A stretch of DNA of 64,000 nucleotides. Origin: Tanypteryx hageni (lineage: Eukaryota; Arthropoda; Insecta; Odonata; Petaluridae). Below the pieces are notes generated by a model. It saw only the letters and a program-made list of their open reading frames with translations. It ran no database searches and was not told the origin of the DNA. The position numbers were made by a program, and so were the translations under genes. Numbering within the stretch: position 1 is the stretch's first letter; each line of letters opens with the position of its first letter. Positions 1 to 13,496 of the stretch are shown one piece after another. Where the stretch lies: positions 191,030,370-191,094,369 of the forward strand of contig CM054115.1 in assembly GCA_028673005.1 (NCBI GenBank), written 5' to 3'.

Positions 1-849
1 AGCATCTTCGTCTACAGTATATGTAGCAGATGGTACCGGAACAGGATGATCTGGACTATGTGTGACAGATCTTATCGCTGATGACACATTAGGATAAAGA
101 ATACCTTTTTTTGTTTTTGCAGAGATGCCGAATATTCTAGTCATGCAAAAATAGCAGTCGTTTACGAGATTTTGTTTTTCCCTCCAGCTCATAGGTATTG
201 TGAAACTCATAGATGAATGAACGCCTTTCATCTACTGTCGGAGACGATTTGCACAGGAAACGAAGATTATATTAGGTGTCTATTGTTTATATTGGTCTCC
301 TACCTTGACAAGCTTTGTTGATGAGAGGAGTAAAGCACCTTCTCTAACGTTTCACAGTAAATTCTCCGCAAACAACAAAAATTGTTGGCCATATTAACAC
401 ATTTAGGAGAGCTGGTCCGGAGTCTCATGCGACATCTCAAAACGCCGTACGGCACTGCCGCTACCGCTGTTCTCCCGTTAACGGGTTACGATTACCGATT
501 AATTCTCATTTTTACCATCCTTCAGCTGCTACATAAAATGCAGAATGACGCTCTTAAAGATGTTTCGAAAACAAAATAATCTGATGTGGCCACCACATGA
601 CTTTCTCCATACCTGTAATATTTCTAAATGTTCCAAATAGGTTAAATGATAGTGAACATTTTAAGGAACTGCGAGAAAAATTTAATGACTACAAAGAACA
701 GAGAGACACCTTAGCCTTCTGATATTGGATATAGCCAGGAATATTCAACAATTAAGAAAATAGAAGGAGCGTTGCTAAGACGTAACTAAGCGTCAATTGT
801 TAACACAGATAAGTGGTGGCAGCTAAAAAATTAGTTTTAATATATCTCT
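1..849. other. AT-rich spacer, nothing recognised
   Basis: Short broken reading frames only. No domain, RNA gene or terminal repeat was recognised. Confidence 0.5.
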
Positions 850-1256
850 ACTCTACTCTATTATATGACAAAATGTTTCAAACAAATATTGTAGAAAATT
901 AAATTTTCTATAACTTTTATTCTATTATATTTTTACATACCTCAAATATTAAAGCAAATATTTAAAAATAACGGATAAGTGAAAGGAGTAAACACCCACT
1001 CCTGGTTGACCGATATTTACCAAACACTAATTAACTCTTTAAACTTTTATAAAAATGATAAATAAAAATTTTTTTGATGACCTGATTAATATTTTTTGAG
1101 TAGAACTCCCACAAAAAAACTGTCGAACACATCATCGATAAAATGGTCAAACCGTGTTCAGGGGACCTCAAAACGTCTATTTCCGTTTAAATTTCTAAAT
1201 TGATTTTTTCATGAAAACAATACTTGCCCCTATACTATGTATGGAGAAAGTAAAAA
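850..1256 (+). repeat. Dispersed repeat family A, copy 1
   Basis: About 400 bp that reappears in reverse complement near 30523-30935. The similarity is clear over blocks such as AACGGATAAGTG, AAACACCCACT, GGTTGACCGAT and ATGGAGAAAGTAAAAA. It stops abruptly after the last block at about 1256. No coding capacity or terminal inverted repeat was seen, so the class is unknown; a non-autonomous transposon or a 5'-truncated LINE tail are both possible. Confidence 0.6.
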
Positions 1257-4200
1257 GGTAACAAAATGAGTTTGTTTTGTATTGAATCATCTTTTGTTTA
1301 GAATATGTTCTTTCCGGGGTTTGTTCGCTATAATTGGAAGTGTCATATCCCAAAATATATACGTGATAGGAACTTTTAAAAACAGATTCGTAATCCCCGT
1401 TACGAATTACACCAAGACCACCTATTTTGTTTTCGGAACCAAAAGCCTTGTTCCTCAGTGTAAATGATTATGTATTAGGAATGGAATAAAACGGAAGAGT
1501 TGTACAATACACACAAGCCTATGCAAGCTTACTGAGTGGACAGTTAGGAGTAATTTTATTACAAATATTCACAGTGTGAACTACAATTGGGTAGCGCTGT
1601 AGTAAAGGCACATAATGCATTGCATTTGATGATGAGAATTCTACAGAAGAGTAGTCAAACTACAAAATAAATAACCTTAAAATCCCTAATTAGACCAAAT
1701 ATTCTGTTTGCGACCTTAATCTTGGATCCGCATTCAGTAGCGCAAATAAAAAAATCTATAAATGGTACAGAGGACTACTGAGTGTATCTTGGAAACTACA
1801 ATGGAGTTGAGATCGTTAAAAAGGTGGAAAAATTAGTTTGCGGGTAATTAGAAGACAGGAGAAAGTTAGCGAGATTAAGTGGAAAGTATAATATCTACGT
1901 CAACAAGCCATCATGGAAGGAGTTGAGCTTTAGGATGGAGAAGGCAAAGAATCATAGAGGTCGGAAACATATTTACAAAATATTATCTCTGGGATAGAAG
2001 ACTAACTTGAGGAAATATTCATTTTTACACTGGGCGATATGAAATTGAAACAGTTTTCTTGCAGGTATATTCAGACTCACTTTGACCTCTTTAGGACCGA
2101 TATTGTACAGATATGTTATTTGTTAATTCTATTAAACATACGTATAACTAGTTTTTATTATTCTTTGAACCACTGTCATTCCTTCCCCTAATATTATCTT
2201 GTATATTTTGTAAATTTTTCATTGTTAAACCGCATACTTCTAATATTTTGTGACTTTGTAAATAATAGTATTAATGTAATTTATTAATACTTGTGGATAA
2301 TGGGTAAACGTTAGATATTTATTAATAATTTTATTATTCCTTCTTTGCATCAATAATTAATTGCATTGCATCAATGAAAAATTACCGGGTAAATAAATGT
2401 CACAATGAATACTAGTTGTAACAAGTAGTAAATGTTACATGAATAATAATAATAACAACATTCTGTTCATTTAATTTTGGTGCCGCAGAGCATCTTATGG
2501 ATTGACTAATTAATTCTCGTATCATCTCTTCACATATTCACAACATTTAGACGCTGTTTTGAAGTTTAATCAATATCTTGGTAATAATCATCAAAGCGAT
2601 TAAAATATGAACCAAAACTAATAAAGGTAGAAAAAAACCTATACAAACGAATTTGGACTAACAGTAAGACTTGATATAATATCTGTTCCCAAATTTCAAC
2701 CAATTACAATATATTTGAGCACAAAATCCACTTAGGGGAAAGATGATGCCGTAACAGGGGAAACCGGTCGTAATAAATTTGTTAATGGAAATGTACATTT
2801 TTTTTCTATTTACAATATATTTGAGTTCCATTAATGGTAGATACAGAAGAAAAGGCTATACTCCGAAAGTTTTTTTGCATTTGTTGTTGTTTGTATATGA
2901 AATTAAGTTTACCATTCAGAATTTATAACATCTATAGGATTGGGTTCGGTTTTTTCACCTTATTTTTTATGATGGCACATTTAGTATAATAAATACTGGT
3001 ATAAAAATTGATTTTATAAATAAAAACAATGTAACAATCTTTTATGTGAACTTAACTGTAAAAAATAAGTATAAAATCCACGTTAGTAAATGTTCCAGAA
3101 AGTGAAAGGAGATTTGGTCATACAAAAGTTGTACAACCTTTTGAAAATAAATCACCACTAATATTTCTTTGCCTCACAAATTTTGTATCCAAAATCATTT
3201 TTACACTCTGGAACATTAAGCAAGGTGAATTTTCTATTTATCGTTTACTTTTAGTGTACACAAAAATTTGGTTTCCTTAAGTTTTACTTTTAACTTAATA
3301 CTTAACTCACGCATACCCGTCATGTTTAAAGATTCGATTCCAGGAGCGTCAAAAGCGGTGACAATTCAGTTGTCAGGATAGTTCATTTTACTTATTTTTA
3401 AAGAACTGAATAAAATCACGTTTTTCCTGGTTCTATCTGCAATTCTACGCTAATTCAACATGGATTAGGATTCTCTCGTCGAAAAAATTACACTGTTCTT
3501 TCGAGCATTTGTAGAACCGCCCTAATCTCGTGTTTGTATCATGCTTCCAAGTAGTATAAAATGCTAATGATTGATATGTTGCGCCCATTTACATGTTATT
3601 CAAATGGATAAAATAAAAGCTCCCTGAATCATTATTTCTGGATCACGTAGTATTGTTTATGATACCAAGCTCTATAACTGAAGGACTTTCAATCAAAATA
3701 GTTTGGACCACTTTAGAATAAATCGGCATTTTGTGAAAATCGCCTAAAATAAACTGGCCTTTACTGTGACAAAATATAGGATCGTTCATCTCTTCATAGA
3801 TTCTATTCCGTATAATAATATACCTGAATACGAAACATCAATAGATTTCGTTGAACCATTTAAGCTCGACAGCAGCGCACAGCCAGACAGACGGATAGAC
3901 AGGCAGACAGTATGGCGGAAACCACTTTTTGGATTCGGCAACCCCTAAAACGTGTAATTACGTCAAAAACTCAAAGTCGACTTCTTCGCAGTACAATACA
4001 TTTCTATATACCTACTACGAATACGAAAAATAAAAACATGTAGAAAAAACATAATTAAATGTTAGTTTAGTTCATTTATCGTTGCGTGAGTGATAGTAAT
4101 CTACTTCATCTATATTCACTAACACTAACACTTATATTTTAAGACACGAAGTGTAGAACCGATCGGCTAATAATAATAAATAAAAGCCGTGATTCATTTC

Positions 4201-4918
4201 CAATCAATATTTATAAAATTCTACTATTGATGAAGTATATATTCAACATATATTTAACATATTAAAATGAATTTTAATGTCGATATAATAATACAATTTG
4301 ATATATACACGGCTGTCTCTTTGACGAATCCGAAGTTCAATGACCGCGGCGGATCAAAAATCAAAGCTTCGCGTAACAAAATTTCGAGTTCATTCATTTC
4401 TCGTGTTTGCTTATCGCTTACGATCCCAATCAATAACTCCGCAAATTATAATCCAATTGCAAATCCCCTTGACAAGGAGACATCCTCCCACGCGCCCACT
4501 GTCACTCGCGGGGTCGGCGGGGGCAATGCTCACCTCCGACAGACGGAATTAACTCATGTAAGACTAAAAAACCCCTGCAATACACCAAAAATGTCCTTTA
4601 CGGAATATAATGCAGATATGTGCGACCATCTCTGGTTCTAAAGACGTGAAAACAGAACTGCAATGAGAGAGCGGATACCCGTAAATTCTTATGAGCGGTT
4701 GTTTCTAAGAGCGAAGTATTTGGCTGAGACTAGGTGCGATGAAGAATAGGGAAGAGGAAATTTGCAGAAAAGAAATACCTTCGGTGTACCATCTTGTGCT
4801 ACATTGAGCAATGATTAACCTTTTTCACAAATACTGTGATTTGTAATCGTATCCGAAATAGTCATTAGAAGTGGAAGGGTTAGTTTTAGTGAGTTAACAC
4901 AAGGAGCAACAAGGCAAA
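1257..4918. other. AT-rich intergenic stretch
   Basis: Only short reading frames without recognisable domains. A short run of CAGACAG-type repeats lies at about 3880-3912. No gene or mobile element could be supported. Confidence 0.45.
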
Positions 4919-5530
4919 CGGATAAAGAAGATGAGAGAGGAGGGTGTGAGAGGGAAGGAGCGAGAGAGGGAGAGTGAGAGAAGGTGAGAGAGGGATGGTG
5001 AGAAAAAGAGGGGGTGAGAAAGAGGGGGTGAGAGAGAGGGAGGATGAAAGAGAGAGGGAGTGTGAGAGAGGGAGGGCGAGAGAAAGAGGGAGTGGAAGAG
5101 AAGGAGGTTGAGAGAGGGAGGGCGAGTGAGGGAGGGTGAGGGAAAGAGGGAGGATGAGAGAAGGAGAGAGGGTGAGTGAGAGAGTAGGGTGAGGGAGAGA
5201 GAGGGTGCTAGAGAGAGGGAGGGTGATAGAGAAAGAGGGTGATAGAGAGAGAGGGTGAAAGAGAGGAACGGTGAAAGAGAGTGGGAAGGTGTGAGAGAGA
5301 TATATGGTGAGAGCGATGGGGGCGATTGGTGAGAGTAGGAGGGTGAAAGAGAGGGAAAGGAGAGAGAGGAGGGTGAGGCAGAGTGGGGGAGTGTGTAAGA
5401 GAGAGAGAGGGGGGAAGGCGAGAGATAGAGAGATGCATGGTGAGAGAATGAGAAAGGATGAGAGAGGGAGGGTGATATAGAGATAGCGAGAGAGAGAAGG
5501 GAGGAAGGAAGAAGATGGAGGTATAGAAAC
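4919..5530. repeat. GA-rich (polypurine) satellite tract
   Basis: About 600 bp built from GAGAGAGGGAGGGTGA-like units, purine on the + strand. The antisense frame stays open as a Ser/Leu/Pro-rich string because the unit lacks stop triplets; this is not evidence for a gene. Confidence 0.9.
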
Positions 5531-5877
5531 AGGAGCAGTGGTTTGTTCAGCGTCGAAGCGTTCCCTCAGAGTGCGCTCGAATCGCCGATCTCTCGAACGC
5601 CCCCGCCTTCTCGGCAGCTCAAAACGACCGCAAGTAGCAGAGCGAAGAACCAGATAAATGGTGCAGGAATCGCAGAGTGCGTCCTGAGAGATGTGGAACT
5701 CCCGGGTGGCGAGGGGAATCGGGTTAGACACGCTAGAGGCATGTGCATGTGCGAGGAGGCATGTGAGGGAAAGGAGGAGCGCTTTACACGCATTCTGTAA
5801 GAGAGCTATGGACAGTAGTATGAGGGGACAGGCAGAGCACTATGAATGATTGTTGTAAGGAATGATTAGATAAATAA
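5531..5877. other. Non-repetitive island between GA tracts
   Basis: Higher-GC unique-looking sequence with short open frames on both strands. I recognise no domain; a coding function cannot be supported. Confidence 0.35.
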
Positions 5878-6076
5878 AAAGAGAGAGAGGGAGAGGGTGA
5901 GATAGGGAGAGAGGTGTTAGGGGGAGAGACTAAGATGTGGAGAGGGGAAGGAGGGATAGGGAGGAGAGGGGGAGAGGAATAGGGGAGAGGAGGGAGAGAG
6001 GAGGAGGGAGAGAGACGGAGAGGGTGGGAGAGGGAGGGAGAGGGCGAGAGAGGGAGAGAGAGTGAGGGGGGGAGGC
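5878..6076. repeat. GA-rich satellite tract
   Basis: GAGAGAGGGAGAGGG-type polypurine repeat, continuing the satellite environment that starts at 4919. Confidence 0.85.
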
Positions 6077-6128
6077 GATCTTATTACACATACACCCTAA
6101 CCATCCCCGTTAGACCGGCAATAGATTT

Positions 6129-6211
6129 CGTCAAGGATGGGATTCGACCCCACGCATGCAGAGCACATTGGGTTAGCAGTCCAACTGCCTTATCCACTCG
6201 GACACCAAGTT
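6129..6211 (-). pseudogene. tRNA-Ser(GCT)-like sequence, decayed
   Basis: Read on the minus strand, the 83 nt match the type II tRNA-Ser layout: D-arm motif TGTCCGAGTGGATAAGGC, an anticodon arm with loop centre ACTGCTAA (anticodon GCT), a long variable arm TGTGCTCTGCATGCG, then the T arm GGGGTCGAATCCC and discriminator G. The acceptor stem pairs poorly: only about three of seven positions are Watson-Crick (5' AACTTGG against CCTTGAC). The T loop begins GGTCGAA instead of GTTCGAA. I therefore call it a pseudogene or the head of a tRNA-derived SINE. It lies just beyond a GA satellite tract. Confidence 0.65.
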
Positions 6212-6537
6212 ATCCACGATTAATTTGAATTAAAATAAAATTCAATGCTTATTCTCAGTAATAAACGCGGGCAATTTACGTAAAATACATTATTGGTTTG
6301 CGCAGATGTGTAGAAATTCCCGATTAAATCATGCTCTCAGGTCTTAGAAAATCGGAAACATTTGGATCTTTTTTATTAGAAATAGCGAATTCTCGAATGA
6401 TAACAGCATCGAAGAGATTTCTCGGAGCCGATCGCTAAAAAGTGAATGTGACTTTGGAATAAATGGCTGTGTTGTTGAGCGAAGCAGCGTTACAACTCAC
6501 GGGAGCCCACAAAGCGTCGGGGAAGAAGATTGAGGCT

Positions 6538-6836
6538 TGAGAGGGTGGAGGTAGGGAGGTGGAGGGAGTGAGAGAGAGGGAGAAGGTGGAGGGAGGGAGG
6601 TGGAGGGAGGGAGTTGGAGGGAGGGAGGTGGAGGGAGGGAGGTGGAGGGAGGGGGTGGAGGGAGGGAGGTGGAGGGAGGGGGTGGAGGGAGGGAAGTGGA
6701 GGGAGGGAGGTTGAGAGAGGGAAGTAGAGGGAGGGAAGTAGAAGGAGGGAGGGAGTTGGAGGGAGGGAGGTGGAGGGAGTGAGGGAGGTGGAGGGAAGGT
6801 GGGAGAGAGAGAGGTGGAGGAGTGGAGGGGGAGAAG
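6538..6836. repeat. GGAGGGAGGT minisatellite
   Basis: About 300 bp of tandem GGTGGAGGGAGGGA-type units, purine on the + strand. Open frames appear in several phases on both strands, which is expected for such a unit and not a coding signal. Confidence 0.9.
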
Positions 6837-6879
6837 AAAAGGATGAAGACACTTAAATTTTGCGAACATCCGCACAAGT

Positions 6880-9060
6880 AATCTCAGCGGATGTCGGCTA
6901 CAGAACCTCTTTCAACTGTCTCTAGGTCTAGCATCCGATGGCTATGAATATCCTAGGAAAATGTTTCCATTTCTGAAGACGCTGGATAATTGTTCCGAAA
7001 TGGAATGACGCACACAATATTTTCTATTAGTTAGAATATGATATTAATTATTGAATTTTTATCAATATTTTTGTAAATGCTAGCTGATAAAATTAGGAAT
7101 TTATGTTGGAATGTCGTATTCAAATAACTATTTCAGAAGAATGCATTTCTCGTATATGTAAACAACTTTTCGGGCTGTGTTACTCAATATCTTTAAGTAT
7201 GGCAAGAATCTCTTCGCTTAAGCTTTACGAGACCATGTGACAGGCAATATGTATAGCCTTCTTCTATAGATTCTTCCCGCCTGTATTTTCAACACTAATT
7301 CTACCTGTCCCATCATGGACGAAACGGTATTGAAAGTAAAGTCCAGCTTATGTACATTTTTCAGTTTTGTTTTGACTCTTATTATTAAACTGTCTTAGGA
7401 ACCTGTCAGAAATGACGGGAAAAAGTTAAATATTTTTTTTCAATTTATAAAATTTGCTATCATTAATTTTATTTTATTATCACTTTATTATCACGTCAAC
7501 TCATTAATGCATTGGTTTTCTTAAAACTGCATTTCTTGTAAATATTTATTTGTAAATTGTATGCGGTTTGGTAGATGAAAGGGCTACATAGTTCAAAGTG
7601 TTAAATAAATAAATATTGCCCATTTATGAAGCAGATGCATTTACACTAAACTCCTATTCGTACACACAATTTAGACATCCGAACAGCAGTTGCCTGTCAA
7701 AGAACCAATAGCATAAATGTAAGAAATCCCAAAAATGATTCCAGATGTAGTTCTCTAACTCTACGTCAGCTAAAGTAGTGTTAGAAGTAAACTAAATATG
7801 AAAGCGATGAATAGTTATTTGGGAAGCAGTTACAACAATCAGAACTAAATTTTTTCTGATAAAACAATTTTATTTTGAAAATACGAATAATAAAATACGC
7901 AGTTTTTACTAAGCGCTTACATAATTTAAAAGTGGTTATATTTTTTTGATGTGAGTAAAGTACAACTGATTTTTGATTTAAATTAAAAAGTAACATTCAG
8001 AATTGCCTTAACATCAAATCGTGCTATAAACTTATCTATCTCCATGCATTAGCAATTGCACTTTCTCGCGATCAGACCTAAGTGTTTGATACTCCGATCC
8101 CTATCTATAATTTGTTCAGAAGAATTGATGTTATAAATATGTACCTTCATTTCCGGTATATAACTCACGCATTATCTAAAAAATTTTTTTAGCGTCTATA
8201 AAATATTTTGCTTGCGTTATGCAAATAAATCCGGTTATATTTAATTTGGTTGCAGTAAATTATCGAAAAAAAAATAAATCACCATCAGAGTCGATAGCCA
8301 TAAAAGTAGATAACTGTCTATTTTATCAGACACTTCACGAGTTTCATTTTCGGAAGAAGCGCCTTCGTCTTTTTAAAACTCATCTGTAGCGGATCACTGT
8401 TCGACTTCAGAAAGCCGATTTTTACACGTAATCATCAGTTTGCCATCTTTCAACAACACAATTAAAGATCTTGTCATATAATTGTATACTAGCCATCCAA
8501 TTCTCCCATTTATCTCGAAATTTCCCTTTAAATCATTTAATAACAAGAAATCAAATGTTTGGTGTTTTCCTGTTAATCGAGCAGGAATAATTTTTAATAT
8601 TTGCTGACCATTTATTTATTTCAGGCGTTGTATGTAGACAGCATGAATTTCTAAATAAAAGTAATTTAGGACCAAAAATTCCGTTTTTCTCTTTCTCCGT
8701 GCATCATTTAACCAGACGTTCATAGTGTCTTCAATCTTCCTACTTTGCGATGACAAAAATTTCCTTCAAAAGCGCTCTTTTTAGGCCTTCGCATCTACCA
8801 TAGCTGTTAAAGGGCTTTCTAGGTGTCCGCCTTAATTTGTTCTATCACACATTCTCCTACCTCTAATTCCGTCTGCTCCCTTTCAAATTTCCTTTATTCC
8901 AGTTGCTAGATAATAACACTTCACATTTATTTTTGAATCAATTTGCGTTTTTTTGGTAAGGGCTGAAAGAGCTCTTCAGGTAACTTGTTCCATTCTGTAA
9001 TTTCCCCGTTCCTGAACGAGTATTTCGCGATGTTGGTTTTTGGAGACTTGACCATTGCTC
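6880..9060. other. AT-rich intergenic stretch
   Basis: No open frame with a recognisable domain, no RNA gene, and no terminal repeats were found. Confidence 0.45.
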
Positions 9061-9747
9061 TACCAAGGTATTTTACAACTTACTCCTCCCAATAGGGGTA
9101 ACTCAGTTACCCCACCATTCTTTTGTTATAAATAGTTGTTTATTGGGAGAAATATGTTAATATTAGGATATCTGTATGAAATAAATAATATAGAATAGAT
9201 ATTTATTTAGAAAATAATGAATATTTTATAATGACTTCACAACTGTAATATAAGTTTCGCTTCCTTGAGTGTTGAGCACAACCAGAGGAGAACATGAAGC
9301 TTACTTGCATTTATAACAGTCTTGCACTGTAACAGTCACATAAGATCATTCTTTCATAATTCAACACGCACATGCCCATAACCAAAATGCTATGAATAAA
9401 CTCTTTACCTATTTCAAACATGAAGAGTATAAGCTGACATAAACGCGTAATATGAAAATAAATATTAGTAAAAATAATTAATATTTTATAATTACATCGC
9501 AGTTGCAATTAAAAGTTTTTAGTTACCGTGTATTTTGAACGAAAACGCGATACCGAGTTGGATTTACAATGGTCTTTCAATGTGACACACTAGCACAAAA
9601 TTTTTTTGTAGTTCAGCACGCAGTTGTTAATCACCAACATGTATTATTTTGCATTGTACACTAATAGACTAAATAAATTACACACATATGTAACCATATG
9701 TATAGCGGAACTGCATTTAAAGTAAAACGAAACAATGAAAAATTTTA
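9061..9747. repeat. MITE-end fragment and AT-rich interior
   Basis: Starts with TA then CCAAGG, followed at about 9096 by GGGGTAACTCAGTTACCCC, the same terminal motif that bounds the complete small element at 9748-9945. Two internal segments (about 9200-9270 and 9460-9535) resemble each other, both containing AATATTTTATAAT followed by diverged copies. It may be the end of a larger related element. Confidence 0.4.
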
Positions 9748-9945
9748 CCAAGGGGGATAACTCAGTTACTCCGACAGTGTTTCCATTTAAAAAGTGGCTC
9801 TAAAAAATTATAAGTCTACATCAAATCCAACAGCAATGTTCTTAGATGGTAAAAAACGAATACATTAGGGGATATAAATGAAATTCCCAAAATAACAATT
9901 AAAAAATAGAAAAACATCGTTGGGGTAACTGAGTTACACCCTTGG
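9748..9945. mobile_element. 198-bp MITE, Tc1/mariner-like by TA flanks
   Basis: The ends are imperfect inverted repeats of about 30 bp. The left end starts CCAAGGGGGATAACTCAG; the right end, reverse-complemented, starts CCAAGGGTGTAACTCAG. Each end is bordered by TA (9746-9747 and 9946-9947), the target duplication expected for the Tc1/mariner superfamily. It has no coding capacity. The assignment rests on TA flanks and TIR structure only. Confidence 0.55.
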
Positions 9946-9947
9946 TA

Positions 9948-11050
9948 GAGGAAGGGATAAATTTGATTTTACATTCGTCACTTTCTATTCCGATAAAGTT
10001 TGGTTTCCCGAATTCTAACCCGAAAATCTCTCAACTTCTTATTACCGGTTTGATTCTTATGCATACCACTCATTCTGTTTATTCGCTTTATAAATTTTTA
10101 TCATCTCTGTTACTCTTTCTCCTCTATTTATCTCTATAAGACACACTTCACTGTTTTCCTTTGTACCTTATCTATATATTATCCTACTTATCTTGGATGA
10201 TTCTCATACCTTTGTCTCGTATTCTAAAATAGGTCTAAATGTTGATGTGTACCCTAATTACGTTACTTTTTTCCTACTTCATTTTAGGTTTCGCATCACG
10301 TAATGCAAATATTTGTCTTCTCTTTCAACGAAATTGTTTGTCTTTAGCTATTATAACTCCTAAGTACTTATTTACTCTAATGTTGTGAGTTCTGGGTACG
10401 TGTTACTGCAGCAAAAATGGCACCTGATTAGCAGAAAGACAAAAGTCGGATCTTTCTGTCATTCATTTTTTCAAGGAACCGCATTTTTTGGTATCACAAA
10501 AAATTATCAACCGTATTTTATCTGTGAACTTTAACCAGCATCGAAATAAATAAGACTATCGTTATCGACCTGAAAATACGGTAAATAAATTGTCGGCATG
10601 TGTTCCATTTGAGGATCCACGTCTCCAGTTCCTTACGAAAACAACGTGGATATCTCGTGAGACGCTAATCACCGTCAGTCACGTCGGTCCTTTGATCTCA
10701 GGAACGTCTATAACGAGCCGCGTCGAGTATTAAGCCCTTAGAGGGAATCTCTCTCTCTCTCAATGTCTTCGGCAACGACGCGCTGAGTGCTATATAGTTA
10801 CTAACGAAGTTTTATGTGAATATTTTCTCCCTCGAAGAGCAGTTCTCTAACTTATAACACCGGAAGTGTTTTTGAAAATAATGAACTATATAAAATTCTC
10901 CCCAGCCACCATTATTCGGAAAACTTAGTATAGGCTAAGGTTCTTTAAATGTCGTTTAAATTTGGTTGATAACATAAGCTGGTATATAGGAAACGAAGAA
11001 TTCAAAATCTACCAGAAAATATTTTTGACAAATTGAACGTAATATATATC
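9948..11050. other. Intergenic stretch, nothing recognised
   Basis: AT-rich with a somewhat GC-richer part at about 10600-10800. No gene, RNA or element could be supported. Confidence 0.4.
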
Positions 11051-11159
11051 GTATAGGAAGGTTGCGCTACCCGGGGGTCGCGGAAGAAGTTCGAGGTGTC
11101 GCGGGGGAGAGTCGTCAATTGAGGAATTATTTAAAAAAATAGACGCAAACATGAAGGGT

Positions 11160-11275
11160 TATTAATAATTAATTTCAACGTATTAATAACTAGTTACAAC
11201 ATATTAATTATTATTAATATTATTATTAATTAATTAATTAATTATAATAATAATTATTAATATTATTATTATTAT
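11160..11275 (-). repeat. (AAT)n-rich LINE 3' tail
   Basis: AT-only repeat of ATT/TAATTA units immediately downstream (minus strand) of the LINE C-terminal stop. Simple-repeat tails of this kind are common at the 3' ends of RTE-like LINEs. Confidence 0.6.
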
Positions 11276-12964
11276 TCTTGGTTAAACCTGATTCTCCATA
11301 TACTCCTATTTTCCGCTCTCCACTTCATATCTTGATAACTCTCTTTCCCTTTCAAATCGTCTATCAGCTGAAACCTTTTCATACCTCTTTCCCTTTTCCC
11401 ATCTAGTTTTCCTTCTAATACGTCTTTAATCATACTCTCTCTCCTCAGGTAATGACCAACCCAGATTGCTTTCCTCTTTCTAATAGTCTGTATAATCATT
11501 CTCTTCTCTTCTACCCTTCGTAGCACTTCGTGGTTTTTCATCCTATCTGTCCATTATATCTTCAGCATCCTCCACCATGTCCACATTTGAAAGCTTTCCA
11601 AGTATTTGATGTCATTTTTCCTTAGCGTACATGTTTCTGCCCCATACAATGCTATACTCCATGCGTAGCATTTTATCAACTTCTTTCGGATATCTTCCCT
11701 TATATTCCCTGTAAGTAGTTGTTTATTTCTCCTGAAAGCCGCTTTTGCTTTTCCTATTCTAGTCCTGATCTCACCCGTACATTTTGCTTCTCGTGTTATC
11801 ATGCTTCCAAGGTATTTATATTCTGAAACTTGTTCTAAAGGCTTTCCCCCAATACTTATGTTCAGATTCTCTTCTTTACCCGATATTCGAATGACCTTGG
11901 ATTTTTCTGTATTTATTTCCATACCGTATTTTCTTCCTGTTATCACTAGTCTATTTATCATTTTTTGTAGCTCCTCTTTCTTTCTTGCTAGAAGTACTTG
12001 ATCATCTGCGTATTTTACTGTTCTTATAATCCTTCCTCCAATTTTGAAATATCCTGTGCCTTCTAAAGCTTCTTGCATTAGACTTTCTCCATATATATTG
12101 AAGAGGGTTGTCTTACTCCTCTACCGATATTTATACCGCAGGTGTCCACATTCTCAAACCTGACCTTAACAACTTAATTCACATATAGATTCCTAATCAG
12201 TCTCCGGTTTTTCCAGTCTACACCTATATCCTTTAATATCTTCATCAACTTTACCCAATTTACTCTATCAAAGGCCTTCTGCCAGTCTACGAAACATGCG
12301 CAGATATCAGACTGTACTCTATTGTTCTTTCTGATATGATTCTAACTACTCCAATAGCATCTCTAATTCCTCGTCCTTTTCTGAAACCGAATTGATCTTC
12401 CCCTAGTATTTCTTCTGCATTTTTCTCCAGCCTTTTATTAAAAATCCTCGTGGTGATCTTCAAAGTGTGTGACAGAAGGCTTATCGTTCCGTAATCTTTA
12501 CACTGCATTGCCTTTGGCTTCTTCTTTAGAGGGATCATTGTTACTTCTAGGAAATCCCGAGGCCACTCTCCCGTGTCGTAAATCTTATTAATTAATTTCG
12601 TGATCGCTTTTAGTCCTTCTGATCCTATGACTTTAAGTATCTCAGCCGGTATTCCATCGCCGCCCGTGGCTTTCCCCTTCTTTAGTTCCACTATCGCCTT
12701 TTCTACTTCGCTTTCCATAATACTTGGTCCTAAGTTGTCTTCTTCAATGTTTTCCTCATCTCCCAGTTCTATTTTTGCCGCTCCTGCCTGTTTGCTGTAT
12801 AATTGCTTAATGTATTCTTCCCATACCTGTGCTACATCTTTTGTTTCTGAGACTATCTTCCCATCCGTATTCATAATTCCCATACCATGAATTCCATTAG
12901 ATTTCTTATCTTCTAACTCGAGTGCTGTAGTGTACATCATATCGTACTGTCCTAACTTCTCCAT
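11272..12964 (-). pseudogene. RTE-like LINE reverse transcriptase, broken
   Basis: Minus-strand pieces in order. 12964-12287 holds the RT N-terminal half (GKATGGDGIPAEILK, then EDQFGFRKGRGIRDA), followed by a degraded stretch. 12078-11554 holds the palm with catalytic VKYADDQVLLA at about 12012, then INTEKSKVI and YKYLGSMI. 11541-11272 holds the C-terminal region (RKRKAIWVGHYLRRE, then GKLDGKRERG). Stops and frameshifts separate the pieces, notably around 12290-12080, where the motif with the first catalytic aspartate is damaged. The C-terminal GH-LRR and GK-GKR motifs recall the RTE group. It belongs with the endonuclease at 13497-14167 and sits inside the hAT element. Confidence 0.85.
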
Positions 12965-13496
12965 TTGTTCTATTTCATCACATTTTCCCTTTATACAATT
13001 TTCTCTAGCTTTATTTGTTTATACGCCTGTAGAGTGCTCTACCTTCTTCAGTGTTAACGTTTTTCCATTTTCGTCTCTCATTCATTTTCTCCAGCATTTC
13101 CTTCTGGATCCATGGCTTTCTGAGATTCTTCTCTTGTTTTCCAATCTCTTTACCCAAGGTATCCTTGATACTGGTTTTAATTTCATCCCACTATATATCA
13201 ACGGTCTTCGGTTTGTTTTCCAACTTTCTTAGGTTATCTTCCAGCTACATGCTGACTACATCCTGCCTTTCTTTCAGTTTTTCTAGGTCCCAAGTCTGTC
13301 TATATCTTCTCGTTTTTCTTATTTGTTTGAGCTTTGTATTCACGTCAAGTATTATAAGGCTGTGATCTGAATCAATATCCGCTCCTTGAAATGCCTTGGC
13401 GTTCTTCATGCTGTTCCTGAATCCTTGTTTTACTAGGATTTAATCTATTTGGCATTTCATTCTATCTCCTGGGCTTCTCCATGTGTATAACCTTCG
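12965..13496 (-). pseudogene. LINE linker between endonuclease and RT, degraded
   Basis: Reading the minus strand across several frames gives the expected continuation of the endonuclease (a DSDHSLIILDV-like end motif near 13350-13370) and a charged linker, interrupted by several stops. It connects the endonuclease and RT pieces of the same LINE. Confidence 0.6.

Noticed and set aside
4886..6875. Long Ser/Leu/Pro-rich and Gly/Glu-rich frames
   Set aside because: Produced by GA/CT satellites without stop triplets; open on both strands in several phases.
11058..11110. Isolated GGGGTCGCG motif as a separate MITE
   Set aside because: Better explained as the left end of the hAT element, given the exact GTATAGGA duplication at 16861.
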